Assembly: GCF_000422485.1 (NCBI RefSeq)
Contig: NZ_KE383858.1
Coordinates: 25,977 to 76,327, forward strand
DNA: 50,351 bases
Direction of reading: 5' to 3'
Source of the DNA: Paenibacillus pasadenensis DSM 19293
GTDB taxonomy: Bacteria; Bacillota; Bacilli; Paenibacillales; Paenibacillaceae
Shown here: one piece after another, positions 16,079-25,759 of the stretch
Numbering within the stretch: position 1 is the first letter of the stretch
Layout: each line of letters opens with the position of its first letter
Position numbers and translations under genes: made by a program
The notes under the pieces: generated by a model
Database searches by the model: none
Seen by the model: only the letters and a program-made list of their open reading frames with translations
What the model was told of the DNA's origin: nothing

Positions 16079-18235
16079 TTGTCCGACAACCGGTTCTACA
16101 ATGCTCATCACGCTCCGATCGGAGCTTTCGCCAGCTTCACGCTCGGCTATCCCGGCGCCAAAGGAGGACTCGGCCTCGAGCTCGGCCGGCCGGCCGACCA
16201 GAACGTCTACATCGGCCTCCAGTCGCGCGACGGCTCGCGTTATGAGGCGCTGCCGTTCTACGGCGCGCTCGGCGACGAGGCCGCGCGCTACGACGTCGAG
16301 AAGAAAGGCGCAGGCGGCCCGTCCCTGCTGCAGCCGTTCGCCTTCGCCGAGATCGGCCGCAGCCTGTCCGCCGGGGAAGACGTCTGGGAGGCGGGCGATC
16401 TGACGTTCCGCATCCTGTCGCCGGTCCGTCCGGTGCCGGACCCGGCGGCGGCCTCGGAGGAGGAGCTGAAGGCGGCGCTCGTGCCGGCCGTGTTCGCGGA
16501 GCTGACGGTCGACAATACGGCGGGCCGCATCCCGCGCCGGGCGTTTTTCGGCTACGAGGGCAACGATCCGTACAGCGCGATGCGCCCTGTCGAGGGAGAC
16601 GGCTTCTCCGGCGTCGGCCAGGGACGCATCACGGCCATCGCGGCGCCGCATGCTCCGGGCGTGCGCACCGGCTTCGGCTTCTCGATGGAGAGCATCCTGA
16701 CCGCGCGCCACGAGCAGCATCTGACGTTCGGGCTCGGCGGCACGGGCGCGCTGCTGCTCGACACGCCGGCGGGCGAGCGGCGCACGTTCCGCTTCGCGGT
16801 CTGCTTCTACCGCGGCGGCATCGCGACGTCGGGACTGGACGCTTCCTATTTGTATACGCGCTGGTTCGGCCGCATCGAGGACGTCGCGGCTTATGCGCTG
16901 GAGCATTACGAGGAGCTCGCCGCCTCCTGCCGCGCCGCCGAGGCGCGCTGGAGCGGGGACGGCTTGTCGGCCGACCAGCGGTTCATGCTGGACCACGCGA
17001 TCCACAGCTACTACGGCAGCACGCAGCTGCTGGACGTGGACGGCGAGCCGATGTGGATCGTCAACGAGGGCGAGTACCGGATGATGAACACGCTCGACCT
17101 GACGGCGGACCAGCTGTTCTTCGAGCTGGAGCTGAACCCGTGGACGGTGCGCAACGAGCTCGACTGGTTCGTCAAGCGCTACAGCTACCGGGATACGGTG
17201 CGCTTCCCCGGCGACGCCGAGGAGCATCCGGGCGGCATCGCCTTCACCCATGACATGGGCGTCGCCAACGTCTTCTCGCCGCCGGGCCGCTCGGCCTACG
17301 AGCTGGCGGGCATCGACGGCTGCTTCTCCTACATGAGCCACGAGGAGCTCGTCAACTGGCTCTGCTGCGCCCTCGTCTACCTGGAGCAGACAGGCGACCG
17401 CGAGTTCCTGGAGCGCGCGCTGCCGGTGCTGCAGGACGGGCTCGAAAGCATGCTGCGCCGCGACCATCCGGACCCGTCGCTGCGGAACGGGCTGATGGGC
17501 CTCGACAGCTCGCGCACCGACGGCGGAGCGGAGATTACGACCTACGACAGCCTCGACGTGTCGCTCGGCCAGTCGCGCAACAACATCTATATGGCGGGCA
17601 AATGCTGGGCGGTGTACGTCGCGCTCGAGAAGCGCCTCGCCGCCGAAGGGCTCGCCGGCCTCGCGGCCGAGGCGGGCGCCCAGGCGGATCGCGCGGCGGC
17701 GACGATCGCGGCGCAGCTGAACGATCGCGGCTACATCCCCGCCGTCATCGGCGAGAACAACGATTCGCGCATCATCCCGGCGATCGAGGGATTGGTGTTC
17801 CCGTACTTCACGGGAGCGCGGGACGCGCTCGATCCGAACGGACGCTTCTCCGTCTACCTGGCGGCGCTTCGGACGCATCTGGCGACGGTGCTGCAGGAAG
17901 GGACCTGCCTGTTCCCGGACGGCGGCTGGAAGCTGTCATCGACGAGCGACAACTCCTGGCTGAGCAAGATCTACCTCTGCCAGTTCATCGCCCGCGAGAT
18001 TCTCGGCCTCCCGTGGGAGGAGCAGGGGGCGGCGGCCGACGCGGCCCACGCCGCCTGGCTCAAGCATCCGGAGCTGTCGTACTGGGCGTGGAGCGACCAG
18101 ATTCTCGCCGGCGAGATCATCGGCAGCAAATATTATCCGCGCGGCGTGACCGCGATCCTGTGGCTGCGCGAGAGCGGCAGCCGCGCGCTCGCGGCGGAAG
18201 GAGGCGAGCGCGATGCGGCAAGCCGCGCAGGCTGA
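16079..18235 (+). CDS. GH52 beta-xylosidase
   Basis: A 718-residue cytoplasmic retaining beta-xylosidase that removes xylose from the non-reducing end of xylo-oligosaccharides. The N-terminus [30 protein letters not shown] and [11 protein letters not shown] are almost identical to the Geobacillus family member. The presumed nucleophile Glu330 and acid/base Asp490 are 160 residues apart, the same distance as Glu335/Asp495 there. There is no signal peptide. The start is TTG, with AAGGAAGGGG ten bases upstream and family similarity from residue 4. It is the first gene of the xylan operon and overlaps the alpha-glucuronidase by 23 bases. Confidence 0.96.
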   Translation: MSDNRFYNAHHAPIGAFASFTLGYPGAKGGLGLELGRPADQNVYIGLQSRDGSRYEALPFYGALGDEAARYDVEKKGAGGPSLLQPFAFAEIGRSLSAGEDVWEAGDLTFRILSPVRPVPDPAAASEEELKAALVPAVFAELTVDNTAGRIPRRAFFGYEGNDPYSAMRPVEGDGFSGVGQGRITAIAAPHAPGVRTGFGFSMESILTARHEQHLTFGLGGTGALLLDTPAGERRTFRFAVCFYRGGIATSGLDASYLYTRWFGRIEDVAAYALEHYEELAASCRAAEARWSGDGLSADQRFMLDHAIHSYYGSTQLLDVDGEPMWIVNEGEYRMMNTLDLTADQLFFELELNPWTVRNELDWFVKRYSYRDTVRFPGDAEEHPGGIAFTHDMGVANVFSPPGRSAYELAGIDGCFSYMSHEELVNWLCCALVYLEQTGDREFLERALPVLQDGLESMLRRDHPDPSLRNGLMGLDSSRTDGGAEITTYDSLDVSLGQSRNNIYMAGKCWAVYVALEKRLAAEGLAGLAAEAGAQADRAAATIAAQLNDRGYIPAVIGENNDSRIIPAIEGLVFPYFTGARDALDPNGRFSVYLAALRTHLATVLQEGTCLFPDGGWKLSSTSDNSWLSKIYLCQFIAREILGLPWEEQGAAADAAHAAWLKHPELSYWAWSDQILAGEIIGSKYYPRGVTAILWLRESGSRALAAEGGERDAASRAG

Positions 18236-20276
18236 GCCGGGCAGCGGCTACGACGCCTGGCTTGGAGCGCCGCCGGCGAGCGGCGACGCCCGGCGGCAGG
18301 CTCGGGCGTGGATGGAATTCCTCCACGCCCCCGAGCCGGCGGCGCCGATCGCCGCCGCGCTGGCGGAGCTGCGCGCCGCGGCGATCGGCCTGACCGGCCG
18401 GGAGCCGCAGCCGGGCCTGCCGCCCGAGGACGGACGCGGCATCGTGCTCGGCACGCCGGCGGGCTGCGCCGAGGCGGCCGATGCCGCGGACGGCCTGCCG
18501 GATGATCCGGCAGGCGAGAGCTACCGGCTCGTCGAGCGCGGCGGCCTGCTCGTCGTCGCCGGCTCCGGCCCGGCCGGCGTGCTGTACGGCGCGTTCCACC
18601 TGCGCCGCCTGCTGCGCTCCGGCGCGCCGCTCGCCGGGCTCGACGTCGCCGAGCGGCCGGCCAACGCGCTGCGCATGGTCAACCAGTGGGACAACGCCGA
18701 CGGCAGCGTCGAGCGCGGCTATGCAGGCCGCTCGATCTTTTACCTGGACGGGGAGTTCGTGCCGGACCGCACGCGCATCCGCGACTACGCCCGCCTGCTC
18801 GCCTCGGCCGGAATCAACGGGCTCTCGATCAACAACGTCAACGTGCATGCCCGCGAGACGCGCTTCATCGGCGAGGAGGATCTGCCGAGCGTCGCGGCCG
18901 TGGCCGGCATCCTGCGCGGCTGGGGCATCTCCCTGTACTTGAGCGTCAACTATGCCGCGCCGGTCGAGGGCGGCGGCCTGGACACGGCCGATCCGCTCGA
19001 CGAGGGCGTGCGGAGCTGGTGGCGCGAGGCGGCGGACCGCATCTACCGGCACATCCCGGACTTCGGCGGCTTTCTCGTCAAGGCCGACTCCGAGTTCCGG
19101 CCGGGTCCGTTCACCTACGGCCGCGACCATGCGGACGGCGCCAACATGCTGGCGGACGCGCTCGCGCCGCATGGCGGCCGTATCATCTGGCGCTGCTTCG
19201 TCTACGACTGCCGCCAGGACTGGCGCGATCGCGGCACCGATCGGGCGCGCGCGGCGTACGACCATTTCAAGCCGCTGGACGGCCGTTTCAAGGACAACGT
19301 GTTCCTGCAGGTGAAGAACGGCCCGATGGACTTCCAGGTCCGCGAGCCGGTGTCGCCGCTCATCGGGGCGGTGCCGCGCACGAACCTGCTGGTGGAATTC
19401 CAGATCGCGCAGGAGTACACGGGCCAGCAGCGCCATCTGTGCTACCTCGTGCCGCAGTGGAAGGAAGCGCTCGACTTCGACACCCGGCTGAAGGGCGAGG
19501 GCTCGACCGTGAAGCGGATCGCGAGCGGCGAGCTGCACGGCCGTCCGGCGGGAGGCCTCGCCGCCGTCTCCAACATCGGGGACGACGCCAACTGGACCGG
19601 GCATCTGCTCGCGCAGGCGAACCTGTACGGCTTCGGGCGCCTCGCCTGGCAGCCGGAGCTGTCCGCGGAGCAGATCGCGCGCGAGTGGGCGGAGCTGACG
19701 CTCGGCGACCGCCCGCAGGCGGCCGACGTCGTCTGCGGCATGCTGGCGCGGTCCTGGAGCATTTACGAGTCGTACACGGCTCCGCTCGGCGTCGGCTGGA
19801 TGGTCAAGCCGAACCATCATTACGGCCCGGACGTCGACGGCTACGAGTATTCGATGTGGGGCACGTACCACTTCGCCGACCGCGACGGCATCGGCGTCGA
19901 CCGCAGCTCGGCGAGCGGCACCGGCTATGCGGCGCAGTACGCCGAGCCGGTCGCCGGGTTGTACGAGTCGCCGGAGACGACGCCCGACGAGCTGCTGCTG
20001 TTTTTCCACCATGTGCCGTACACGCATCGGCTGCGCTCGGGCAAGACGGTCATCCAGCATATCTACGACTCCCGCTTCGAGGGAGCGGAGCGCGCGCAGG
20101 GGCTGCTGGCTGATTGGGAGTCGCTGCGCGGCCATGTGCCGGAGCCGGCGTACAGCGAGACGCTGGAGCGGTTCCGCCACCAGGCGGAGCATGCGCGCGA
20201 GTGGCGCGACGTACTCAACACCTACTTCTGGCGCAAGAGCGGCATTCCGGACGAACGGGGCCGCAGGATCTACTGA
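18213..20276 (+). CDS. aguA: GH67 alpha-glucuronidase
   Basis: A 687-residue intracellular enzyme that removes (4-O-methyl-)glucuronic acid from the non-reducing end of aldouronates released from glucuronoxylan. Key residues are seen as Glu294 in [10 protein letters not shown], Asp373 in NGPMDFQV and Glu401 in [10 protein letters not shown]. Their spacing (79 and 28) equals that of the catalytic acid and base pair of the Geobacillus enzyme. It starts inside the end of the GH52 gene, showing translational coupling, and has no signal peptide. With GH52 and GH8 neighbours it forms a complete cytoplasmic route from aldouronate to xylose and glucuronate. Confidence 0.96.
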   Translation: MRQAAQAEPGSGYDAWLGAPPASGDARRQARAWMEFLHAPEPAAPIAAALAELRAAAIGLTGREPQPGLPPEDGRGIVLGTPAGCAEAADAADGLPDDPAGESYRLVERGGLLVVAGSGPAGVLYGAFHLRRLLRSGAPLAGLDVAERPANALRMVNQWDNADGSVERGYAGRSIFYLDGEFVPDRTRIRDYARLLASAGINGLSINNVNVHARETRFIGEEDLPSVAAVAGILRGWGISLYLSVNYAAPVEGGGLDTADPLDEGVRSWWREAADRIYRHIPDFGGFLVKADSEFRPGPFTYGRDHADGANMLADALAPHGGRIIWRCFVYDCRQDWRDRGTDRARAAYDHFKPLDGRFKDNVFLQVKNGPMDFQVREPVSPLIGAVPRTNLLVEFQIAQEYTGQQRHLCYLVPQWKEALDFDTRLKGEGSTVKRIASGELHGRPAGGLAAVSNIGDDANWTGHLLAQANLYGFGRLAWQPELSAEQIAREWAELTLGDRPQAADVVCGMLARSWSIYESYTAPLGVGWMVKPNHHYGPDVDGYEYSMWGTYHFADRDGIGVDRSSASGTGYAAQYAEPVAGLYESPETTPDELLLFFHHVPYTHRLRSGKTVIQHIYDSRFEGAERAQGLLADWESLRGHVPEPAYSETLERFRHQAEHAREWRDVLNTYFWRKSGIPDERGRRIY

Positions 20277-20332
20277 CTGGATAGGCGTGCTCGGGCGACG
20301 GTGCCAGCGACGATCGCGCGGATGGCGCGGCG

Positions 20333-20352
20333 CAAGGGAAGAACTTCCCTTG
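20333..20352. repeat. Perfect 20-base palindromic element, copy 1
   Basis: CAAGGGAAGAACTTCCCTTG: as RNA an 8-bp stem with a GAAC loop, as DNA an inverted repeat of nine bases around AA. It lies between aguA and the Nif3 gene; no T-run follows, so it is not an ordinary terminator. Confidence 0.8.
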
Positions 20353-20383
20353 CTCGGGGCCGTGACAGGCGGATCGAGTGAAA

Positions 20384-20403
20384 CAAGGGAAGAACTTCCC
20401 TTG
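20384..20403. repeat. Perfect 20-base palindromic element, copy 2
   Basis: An exact second copy of the palindrome, 51 bases after the first and 26 bases before the GTG of the Nif3 gene. The 31 bases between the two copies show no further symmetry. Confidence 0.8.
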
Positions 20404-20429
20404 GCCTACAAAGAGGAGGAGGGCTGCCT

Positions 20430-21398
20430 GTGAAATGGACGATTGGCGAGGCCGTATGGCGACTGCTGCATCCAGAGCCGGAAGCGGCCGGCGTCGACGG
20501 CTCGGACGGCCCGCATGCCGCCGCCTCACTTGCATCGGCCCCCGGCCAGCCAGAAGCCGCCGCCTCACTTGCATCGGCCCCCGGCTTGCCAGAAGCCGCC
20601 GCCCTGCTTGCATCAGCCGCCGGCGGCTCGGCCGCCGGAGCCGGCAGCGCGCCTCTGTCAGCCGGCGCGGACGGCCTGCTGGCCGGCGATCCGCAGCGGA
20701 CGCTGACCGGCATCGCCGTGTCGTTCGCCGCGTCGCTGGACGCGCTGGAACGGGCCCGGGACGCCGGAGCGAACCTGCTCGTCGCGCATGAAGGCCTCTA
20801 CTTCAGCCACCAAGCGGATGCCGCATGGACGGCGGGCAGCGCGGCCGCGCAGGCGAAGCGCCGCCGGATCGAGGCGAGCGGCATCGCCGTCTGCCGCTGG
20901 CATGACGGTCCGCACCGGCTGCGGCCGGACGTCATCACGGCAGGGCTCGTACGCCGGCTCGGCTGGGAGGACGCCGTCATCCGGACGCTGCCGGAGGCGA
21001 CGATCATCCGGCTGCCGGAGCCGCTGAGCGCGGCCGCGGCGGCGGAGCTTGCCAAGCGCCGGCTCGGCGCAAGCGGCGTGCGCGCGGCGGGCGACCTGGC
21101 GCATCCGTGCCGGACGGTTGCGGTCACGGTCGGCTATCGCGGCGGCGGCGAGCTGGCCGCACGGCTGTACGAGGAGCATGGAGCGGAGCTGCTGCTCGCG
21201 GGCGAAGGCCCGGAGTGGGAGGCGCCGGAGTACGTGCGGGACGCGGTCCGGCTCGGGCGCCGGATTGCGCTGCTGTACGTCGGGCACGCCGCGAGCGAGC
21301 AGCCGGGCATGGAGCTGGCGGCGGAGCGGATCGGCAGGCTGCTGCCGGGCGTGCCGGTCCTTTTTTTGAACGAGCGGGACGGAATCCAGATCATCTGA
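20430..21398 (+). CDS. Nif3-like dinuclear metal-centre protein (DUF34)
   Basis: A 322-residue protein of the Nif3/YqfO family, which binds two metal ions in a hexameric ring; the biochemical role is unsettled. Family signs are GDPQRTLTGIAVSFAASLDAL, the metal ligand region LLVAHEGLYF and the C-terminal VGHAASEQPGMELAAERI. It starts with GTG after AGGAGG. Between the first helix (IGEAVWRLL) and the core lies an Ala/Ser/Pro-rich insert of about 60 residues made of 13-residue repeats, which family members normally lack. It lies within the xylan operon between the GH67 and GH8 genes, with only 12 bases before the latter. Confidence 0.85.
   Translation: MKWTIGEAVWRLLHPEPEAAGVDGSDGPHAAASLASAPGQPEAAASLASAPGLPEAAALLASAAGGSAAGAGSAPLSAGADGLLAGDPQRTLTGIAVSFAASLDALERARDAGANLLVAHEGLYFSHQADAAWTAGSAAAQAKRRRIEASGIAVCRWHDGPHRLRPDVITAGLVRRLGWEDAVIRTLPEATIIRLPEPLSAAAAAELAKRRLGASGVRAAGDLAHPCRTVAVTVGYRGGGELAARLYEEHGAELLLAGEGPEWEAPEYVRDAVRLGRRIALLYVGHAASEQPGMELAAERIGRLLPGVPVLFLNERDGIQII
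20517..20633 (+). repeat. 39-bp coding tandem repeat inside the Nif3 gene
   Basis: Two nearly identical 39-base units (20517-20555 and 20556-20594) and a diverged third (20595-20633) encode AAASLASAPGQPE-like 13-residue repeats. The unit length is a multiple of three, so the frame is kept. Confidence 0.85.
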
Positions 21399-21410
21399 GG
21401 GGGAATCGGC

Positions 21411-22571
21411 ATGACGGAAGCGGGCACGGGCACGAAGGCTGGAGCGTTCCACACCGGAACGTACCGCAGCGTATTCCGCGAGGCGGGCTACGGAGAGGAA
21501 GAGATCGCCGCGCGGCTTGCGCAGACGTGGCGAGAGCTGTTCGAGGACGGCGACGAGACGCGCATCTACTACGAGACGGACGACGGGATGGGCTACCTGC
21601 TCGATACGGGCAATCTCGACGTGCGCACCGAGGGCATGTCGTACGGCATGATGATGGCCGTGCAGCTCGGCCATAAGGATGTGTTCGACCGCATCTGGCG
21701 CTGGAGCTGGCAGTACATGCATATGAAAGAAGGACCGGGAGCCGGCTACTTCGCCTGGTCCTGCCTGCCGGACGGCACGCGCAACTCGAACGGCCCCGCT
21801 CCCGACGGCGAGGAGTACTATGCGCTCGCGCTGCTGTTCGCCTCGCATCGCTGGGGCGACGGCGAGCATCCGCTCGACTACGGCGTCAAGGCGCGGGAGC
21901 TGCTGAGCGTCTGCATCCACAAAGGCGAGGACGGCGTCGGCGACCCGATGTGGAACCCGGACAACAAGCTGATCAAGTTCGTTCCGAACTGCGAGTTCAG
22001 CGACCCGTCCTACCACCTGCCGCATTTCTACGAGCTGTTCGCGCTGTGGGCCGACCCGTCCGACCGGCCGTTCTGGCAGGAGGCCGCAGCGGCGAGCCGG
22101 GCGTACATCTGCCTCTCCTGCCATCCCGAGACGGGGCTGGCGCCGGAATACGCCCATTACGACGGCACGCCCAACGACGAGCGCGGCTACGGCAAGTTTT
22201 TCAGCGACGCCTACCGCGTCGCGGCCAACATCGGCCTCGACTGGGAATGGTTCCGCGCCGATCCGGAGCAGCCGGCGATCGCCGGCCGCATCCAGTCGTT
22301 CTTCGCGGACAAGGAGCCGGAAGACTACCGGCGCTATCAGATCGACGGCACGCCGCTCGAGGAAAAATCGCTTCATCCGGTCGGCCTGCTCGCGACCAAC
22401 GCCGCCGCCTCGCTGGCCGCGGAAGGAGAGCTGGCGCTGGAGACGGCGCGCCGCTTCTGGGAGACGCCGGTGCGCACCGGGGAGCGCCGCTACTACGACA
22501 ACTGCCTGTACCTGTTCGCCATGCTGGCGCTGAGCGGGCGCTACCGAATCTGGATGCCGGAGCGCGCATAA
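21411..22571 (+). CDS. GH8 reducing-end xylose-releasing exo-oligoxylanase
   Basis: A 386-residue cytoplasmic inverting enzyme that cuts xylose from the reducing end of xylo-oligosaccharides. It closely follows the Bacillus halodurans prototype, with YLLDTGNLDVRTEGMSYGMM, PAPDGEEYYALALLFASHRW and PEYAHYDGTPNDERGYGKFF. The presumed acid is Glu74 (RTEGMSYG) and the base Asp266 (FFSDAYR). No signal peptide is present. It complements GH52, which works from the other end of the oligomer. GGGGG precedes the ATG; the response regulator follows 80 bases later. Confidence 0.95.
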   Translation: MTEAGTGTKAGAFHTGTYRSVFREAGYGEEEIAARLAQTWRELFEDGDETRIYYETDDGMGYLLDTGNLDVRTEGMSYGMMMAVQLGHKDVFDRIWRWSWQYMHMKEGPGAGYFAWSCLPDGTRNSNGPAPDGEEYYALALLFASHRWGDGEHPLDYGVKARELLSVCIHKGEDGVGDPMWNPDNKLIKFVPNCEFSDPSYHLPHFYELFALWADPSDRPFWQEAAAASRAYICLSCHPETGLAPEYAHYDGTPNDERGYGKFFSDAYRVAANIGLDWEWFRADPEQPAIAGRIQSFFADKEPEDYRRYQIDGTPLEEKSLHPVGLLATNAAASLAAEGELALETARRFWETPVRTGERRYYDNCLYLFAMLALSGRYRIWMPERA

Positions 22572-22651
22572 GCGGCCGCGCCGGCAGGCGCCGGCCGAGC
22601 TCGAGCGGGAGGCCGCCGGGCGGATCCCATTCCTACGGAGGAGGTATTGCC

Positions 22652-24232
22652 ATGCACAAGGTCATGCTGGTCGACGACGAGGGGTATGCGCGGCAAGGAC
22701 TGAGGACGATGATCGACTGGGAGGACTGCGGCTTCGAGGTATGCGGGGAGGCGGAGGACGGCGAGGAGGCGCTGCGCCTGATCGGCGAGCTGTCGCCGGA
22801 TCTGGTCATCACCGACATCCGCATGCCGGAGGTGAGCGGGCTGGAGCTGATCCGCTCGGTGCGCGAGCAGGGCAACGACAGCGTCAAGTTCATCATCGTC
22901 AGCGGCTACGGCGACTTCGCCTACGCCCAGCAGGCGATCAAGTTCGGCGTCCGCGACTTCATCCTGAAGCCGGTCGACGACGGCGAGGTGACGGGAGCGC
23001 TGCGGGAGCTGGCCGGACAGATCGAAAAGGAATCCCGCGATCCCGGCGCGGCCGTCCCGCCGGTCCGCGCCGCGCTCGACAAGCTGCTGCGCGGCGACGC
23101 GCCGGCGGAGGCGGGAGCGGAGTACGCCCGCCTGCTCGGCGTGCCGCAGTCCGCTGCCTGCGGCTATCTGCTCGTCGAGGCGCACTGCCCGGCCATGAGC
23201 GCCGAGCCGGCTGAGGAGGACGCCGAGGCGGAGGACAGCCTCGGCGCGGCCATTTCCGCGGCAGCGGCCTCGCTCGGCCTGAAGCATGATGCGAGCTGCG
23301 TCGACCGGCCGCGGCCGGGGCTGTACGGCCTCGCCGTGCATCTCGCTCCGGCCGATGCCGGCACGACGCTCGAAGGGCTGGCCGAGCGGCTGGCCGCCCG
23401 GCTCGGCAGCCGGCTCGGGCGGCCGTTCACCGTCTATGCGGGCGGCCAGGCCGCGTCTTCGGCCGGTCTTCGCGTCTCCCGCCAGGAGGCGATGGAGGCG
23501 ATGCAGTACCGGTTCGCCTATCCGGAGCGGCGCGCGCTGTGCCGCAGCGCGCTGCGCGGCGAGGAGCTGCGGCGGATGGAGTTCGATCCGAGCGAGCATG
23601 CCGCGCTGAACGAGCGGCTCGAGGACGGCGACCCGCTGCTTCGGCAGGAGGCGGTGCGGCGCATCTTCGAGCGCTTCCGGGAGCAGCGCTTCGCGCCCGA
23701 TGCGGTCCATCACGCGATCAGCCGCTTCGCCTTCGGCGCCATCGCCGCCATCCGCTCGCTCGGCGGCGACGAGAAAGAGCTGCGCTCGCTCGAGCCGCTG
23801 CTCGCCTGGCGCGACCGGCCGCTGTCGCCGGACGGCTTGCGGGAGCGGTTCGCCGCGTTCGTCGAGGAGAGCCGGGAGCTGACCAGCCGGCTGCGCAGCA
23901 GCGGCGCCAAGGGAGACATCGCCCGCATCAAGCAGTACATCGACAGCCGGTTCCACGAGGAGATCAGCCTGAAGAGCATCGCCGCCCGCTTTTACCTGAA
24001 CCCGGTCTATCTCGGCCAGCTGTTCAAGAAGAGCTACGGCGTCTACTTCAACGACTATCTGCTCCAGCTGCGCATCCAGCAGGCGAAGCTGCTGCTGCGG
24101 CAGACGGAGAAGCGGGTGTACGAGATCGCCCGCTGCGTCGGCTTCGACAATCCGGACTACTTCATCTGCAAGTTCGAAAAGGTCGAGGGCAAGTCTCCGA
24201 CCGCCTACCGCAACGAGCTGAAGACGGGGTGA
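22652..24232 (+). CDS. YesN-type response regulator with AraC DNA-binding domain
   Basis: A 526-residue regulator with an N-terminal receiver domain (acidic pair Asp8/Asp9, phosphorylated Asp55 in LVITDIRMPEVSG, conserved Lys near 105 in FILKPVDD), a long middle region and a C-terminal AraC-type double helix-turn-helix (IARIKQYIDSRFHEEISLKS and EIARCVGFDNPDYFICKFEK). Such proteins are phosphorylated by YesM-type kinases and activate sugar-uptake operons. No kinase gene adjoins it. The only one in the window is at 44120. The ATG follows GGAGGAGG; the open frame extends upstream in a different gene's territory and is not used. Confidence 0.92.
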   Translation: MHKVMLVDDEGYARQGLRTMIDWEDCGFEVCGEAEDGEEALRLIGELSPDLVITDIRMPEVSGLELIRSVREQGNDSVKFIIVSGYGDFAYAQQAIKFGVRDFILKPVDDGEVTGALRELAGQIEKESRDPGAAVPPVRAALDKLLRGDAPAEAGAEYARLLGVPQSAACGYLLVEAHCPAMSAEPAEEDAEAEDSLGAAISAAAASLGLKHDASCVDRPRPGLYGLAVHLAPADAGTTLEGLAERLAARLGSRLGRPFTVYAGGQAASSAGLRVSRQEAMEAMQYRFAYPERRALCRSALRGEELRRMEFDPSEHAALNERLEDGDPLLRQEAVRRIFERFREQRFAPDAVHHAISRFAFGAIAAIRSLGGDEKELRSLEPLLAWRDRPLSPDGLRERFAAFVEESRELTSRLRSSGAKGDIARIKQYIDSRFHEEISLKSIAARFYLNPVYLGQLFKKSYGVYFNDYLLQLRIQQAKLLLRQTEKRVYEIARCVGFDNPDYFICKFEKVEGKSPTAYRNELKTG

Positions 24233-24315
24233 AGGATCGCGTCAACGCAAAAGGACAAAGCCGGAAATAATCGGGCCAGGATAGCCCCTGAGGGGCGGAA
24301 GAAAGAAGACAGAGC

Positions 24316-24358
24316 AAGGACCGGAAGCCTGGAACGAACAGGCGGCCGGTCCTTGTTT
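24316..24358. terminator. Terminator closing the xylan block
   Basis: AAGGACCGG (24316-24324) and CCGGTCCTT (24346-24354) form a perfect 9-bp stem with a further GCCTG/CAGGC pair inside, followed by GTTTGG. It sits between the response regulator and the convergent LacI gene and can act in both directions. Confidence 0.8.
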
Positions 24359-24400
24359 GGCTTTCCTCGGCTTGGGGAGCTCTGCGGCGGCAGCTGCCGG

Positions 24401-25399
24401 TCAGTCCTTCAGCACCAGATCTCCCCGCAGCAGCTTCCGTTCATAGCTGGAGCTCGGATTCAGAATCCGCCACAGCAGCTGGTCGACCGCCCGCTTGCCC
24501 AGCAGCTCCTCGTTCACGCTGATGGTCGCCTTGCAGGACGGAGGAGGGTTGACATGGTCGAATCCAGTAAAGACGACCTTGCCGTCGATCGGAATCCCGA
24601 TCCGCTCGAACGACTCGATCGTGTAGTTGACGTAGAAATCGTTGGCGCATACGAACACTTCCGGCAGCTCGCGCGAGGCGAACGTCTCCTCGAGCGTCGC
24701 GTAGAACTCATCCAGCCGGTGGTCGAGCAGGGCGGGCAGCTGCTCCTGCGGAATGCCGCTTTCGGCCAGGGAGGCGTTGAATTCCAGCCAGCGCTCCCGA
24801 TAGCTGTGGGCATCCTTGATGTTGCCGATGAACTGGAACTTCCGGTACCCGCGATGGATCATCGCGTTCATCATCTCCCGCATGCCGGCGAAGTTGTCGG
24901 TGAACACCGTGTCGCAGTTGAAGCTCGGATCGAGATGATCGACCATGACGATCGGAATGTTCAGCTTGCGGATGTCGAACAGCGTCGATGTCGAGACGTT
25001 GCCGATCGTCAGGATGCCCATGATTCCTTCCGGGTTGAGCAAGGAGAACATGGACTCGTCCTGCGGCTCCGTCAGCGTCAGGATATTGATTTTTTTCTTG
25101 CTCAGGCTCGCGGAGATGCCTTCGAAGATCGGCCCCCAGTAGGAGGATTCGCGGTTCTGGTGGCGGACGTTGGGGAACAGCACCAGGATCGTTCCGGACC
25201 AGGTCCGCACGTCGAGGTCGACCAGCTCGTTGAAAACGGCGACCGGCTCCTTGAAATATCCCATCGTTCCCGCTGTCTTCAAGATCATTTCCCTCGTCTG
25301 CGTGCTGACGCCCGGCTTGCCCGACAACGCCCGCGATACGGCATATTTCGATAGGCCGGTCTGATCTGCGATTTCTTGAATGGTCACTTTGCCCCGCAT
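24401..25399 (-). CDS. LacI/GalR family repressor, likely of the mannan operon
   Basis: A 332-residue repressor with N-terminal helix-turn-helix VTIQEIADQTGLSKYAVSRA and a sugar-binding domain (GPIFEGISASLSKKKINILT, VMVDHLDPSFNCDTVFTDNF). The recognition helix reads KYAVSR rather than the usual ATVSR, so its operator probably differs from the common CG-centred type. I use the ATG at 25399 because the helix-turn-helix begins right after it and GAGGATG lies upstream; the frame is open to 25468 but would run into its own promoter. It diverges from the solute-binding gene of the mannan operon. Confidence 0.9.
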   Translation of the reverse strand: MRGKVTIQEIADQTGLSKYAVSRALSGKPGVSTQTREMILKTAGTMGYFKEPVAVFNELVDLDVRTWSGTILVLFPNVRHQNRESSYWGPIFEGISASLSKKKINILTLTEPQDESMFSLLNPEGIMGILTIGNVSTSTLFDIRKLNIPIVMVDHLDPSFNCDTVFTDNFAGMREMMNAMIHRGYRKFQFIGNIKDAHSYRERWLEFNASLAESGIPQEQLPALLDHRLDEFYATLEETFASRELPEVFVCANDFYVNYTIESFERIGIPIDGKVVFTGFDHVNPPPSCKATISVNEELLGKRAVDQLLWRILNPSSSYERKLLRGDLVLKD

Positions 25400-25456
25400 C
25401 GTATCATCCTCATCCTTATCCAGCTTCTGCTTCTCCCGTCTCCTAATAAAAACGAG

Positions 25457-25484
25457 ATTAAATAACATTTTGTTATGTTAACAA
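25457..25484 (-). promoter_or_regulatory. LacI promoter with candidate operators
   Basis: On the minus strand TTGTTA (25479-25484) and TTTAAT (25457-25462) are 16 bases apart. The spacer contains ATAACAAAA (25468-25476), and the region also holds TATGTTAACAACATA, an inverted repeat. The same ATAACAAAA word occurs twice downstream of the divergent promoter, suggesting autoregulation and shared control. Confidence 0.5.
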
Positions 25485-25594
25485 CATACCATTGCCAGGG
25501 CGTTCGCGCAACCTAAAAGCTTCCTGCCTTAAAGGGGTTCCGACGGTTCTAAACTTGGATGCCAGACCCATATAAAGCGTTTTCAAAATTTATC

Positions 25595-25623
25595 TTGACC
25601 TTTCCAAATTTAAGAATTATGAT
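25595..25623 (+). promoter_or_regulatory. Promoter of the mannan operon
   Basis: TTGACC (25595-25600) and TATGAT (25618-25623) are separated by exactly 17 bases in an AT-rich stretch, about 135 bases before the start codon of the first binding-protein gene. Confidence 0.75.
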
Positions 25624-25640
25624 CCGTTATGAAAATAAAA

Positions 25641-25670
25641 ATAACAAAACCTAAGGGGATGATAACAAAA
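25641..25670 (+). promoter_or_regulatory. Two direct ATAACAAAA repeats after the mannan promoter
   Basis: ATAACAAAA at 25641-25649 and 25662-25670 are 21 bases apart, two helix turns, just downstream of the expected transcription start. They are candidate repressor sites for the divergent LacI protein. Confidence 0.45.
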
Positions 25671-25700
25671 GGGCCGGAAAGGCGTTTTTGTTCCACGAGG

Positions 25701-25717
25701 TTTGCAAGCGCTTCAAA
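25701..25717 (+). promoter_or_regulatory. cre-like site in the mannan operon leader
   Basis: TTTGCAAGCGCTTCAAA is nearly palindromic with AAGCGCTT at its centre. It fits the CcpA consensus except for one position and lies 44 bases before the start codon, where binding would act as a roadblock. Confidence 0.5.
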
Positions 25718-25759
25718 AAGGATGGCGCGCATTCATCAATCATTTTGGGAGGGTTCGGG

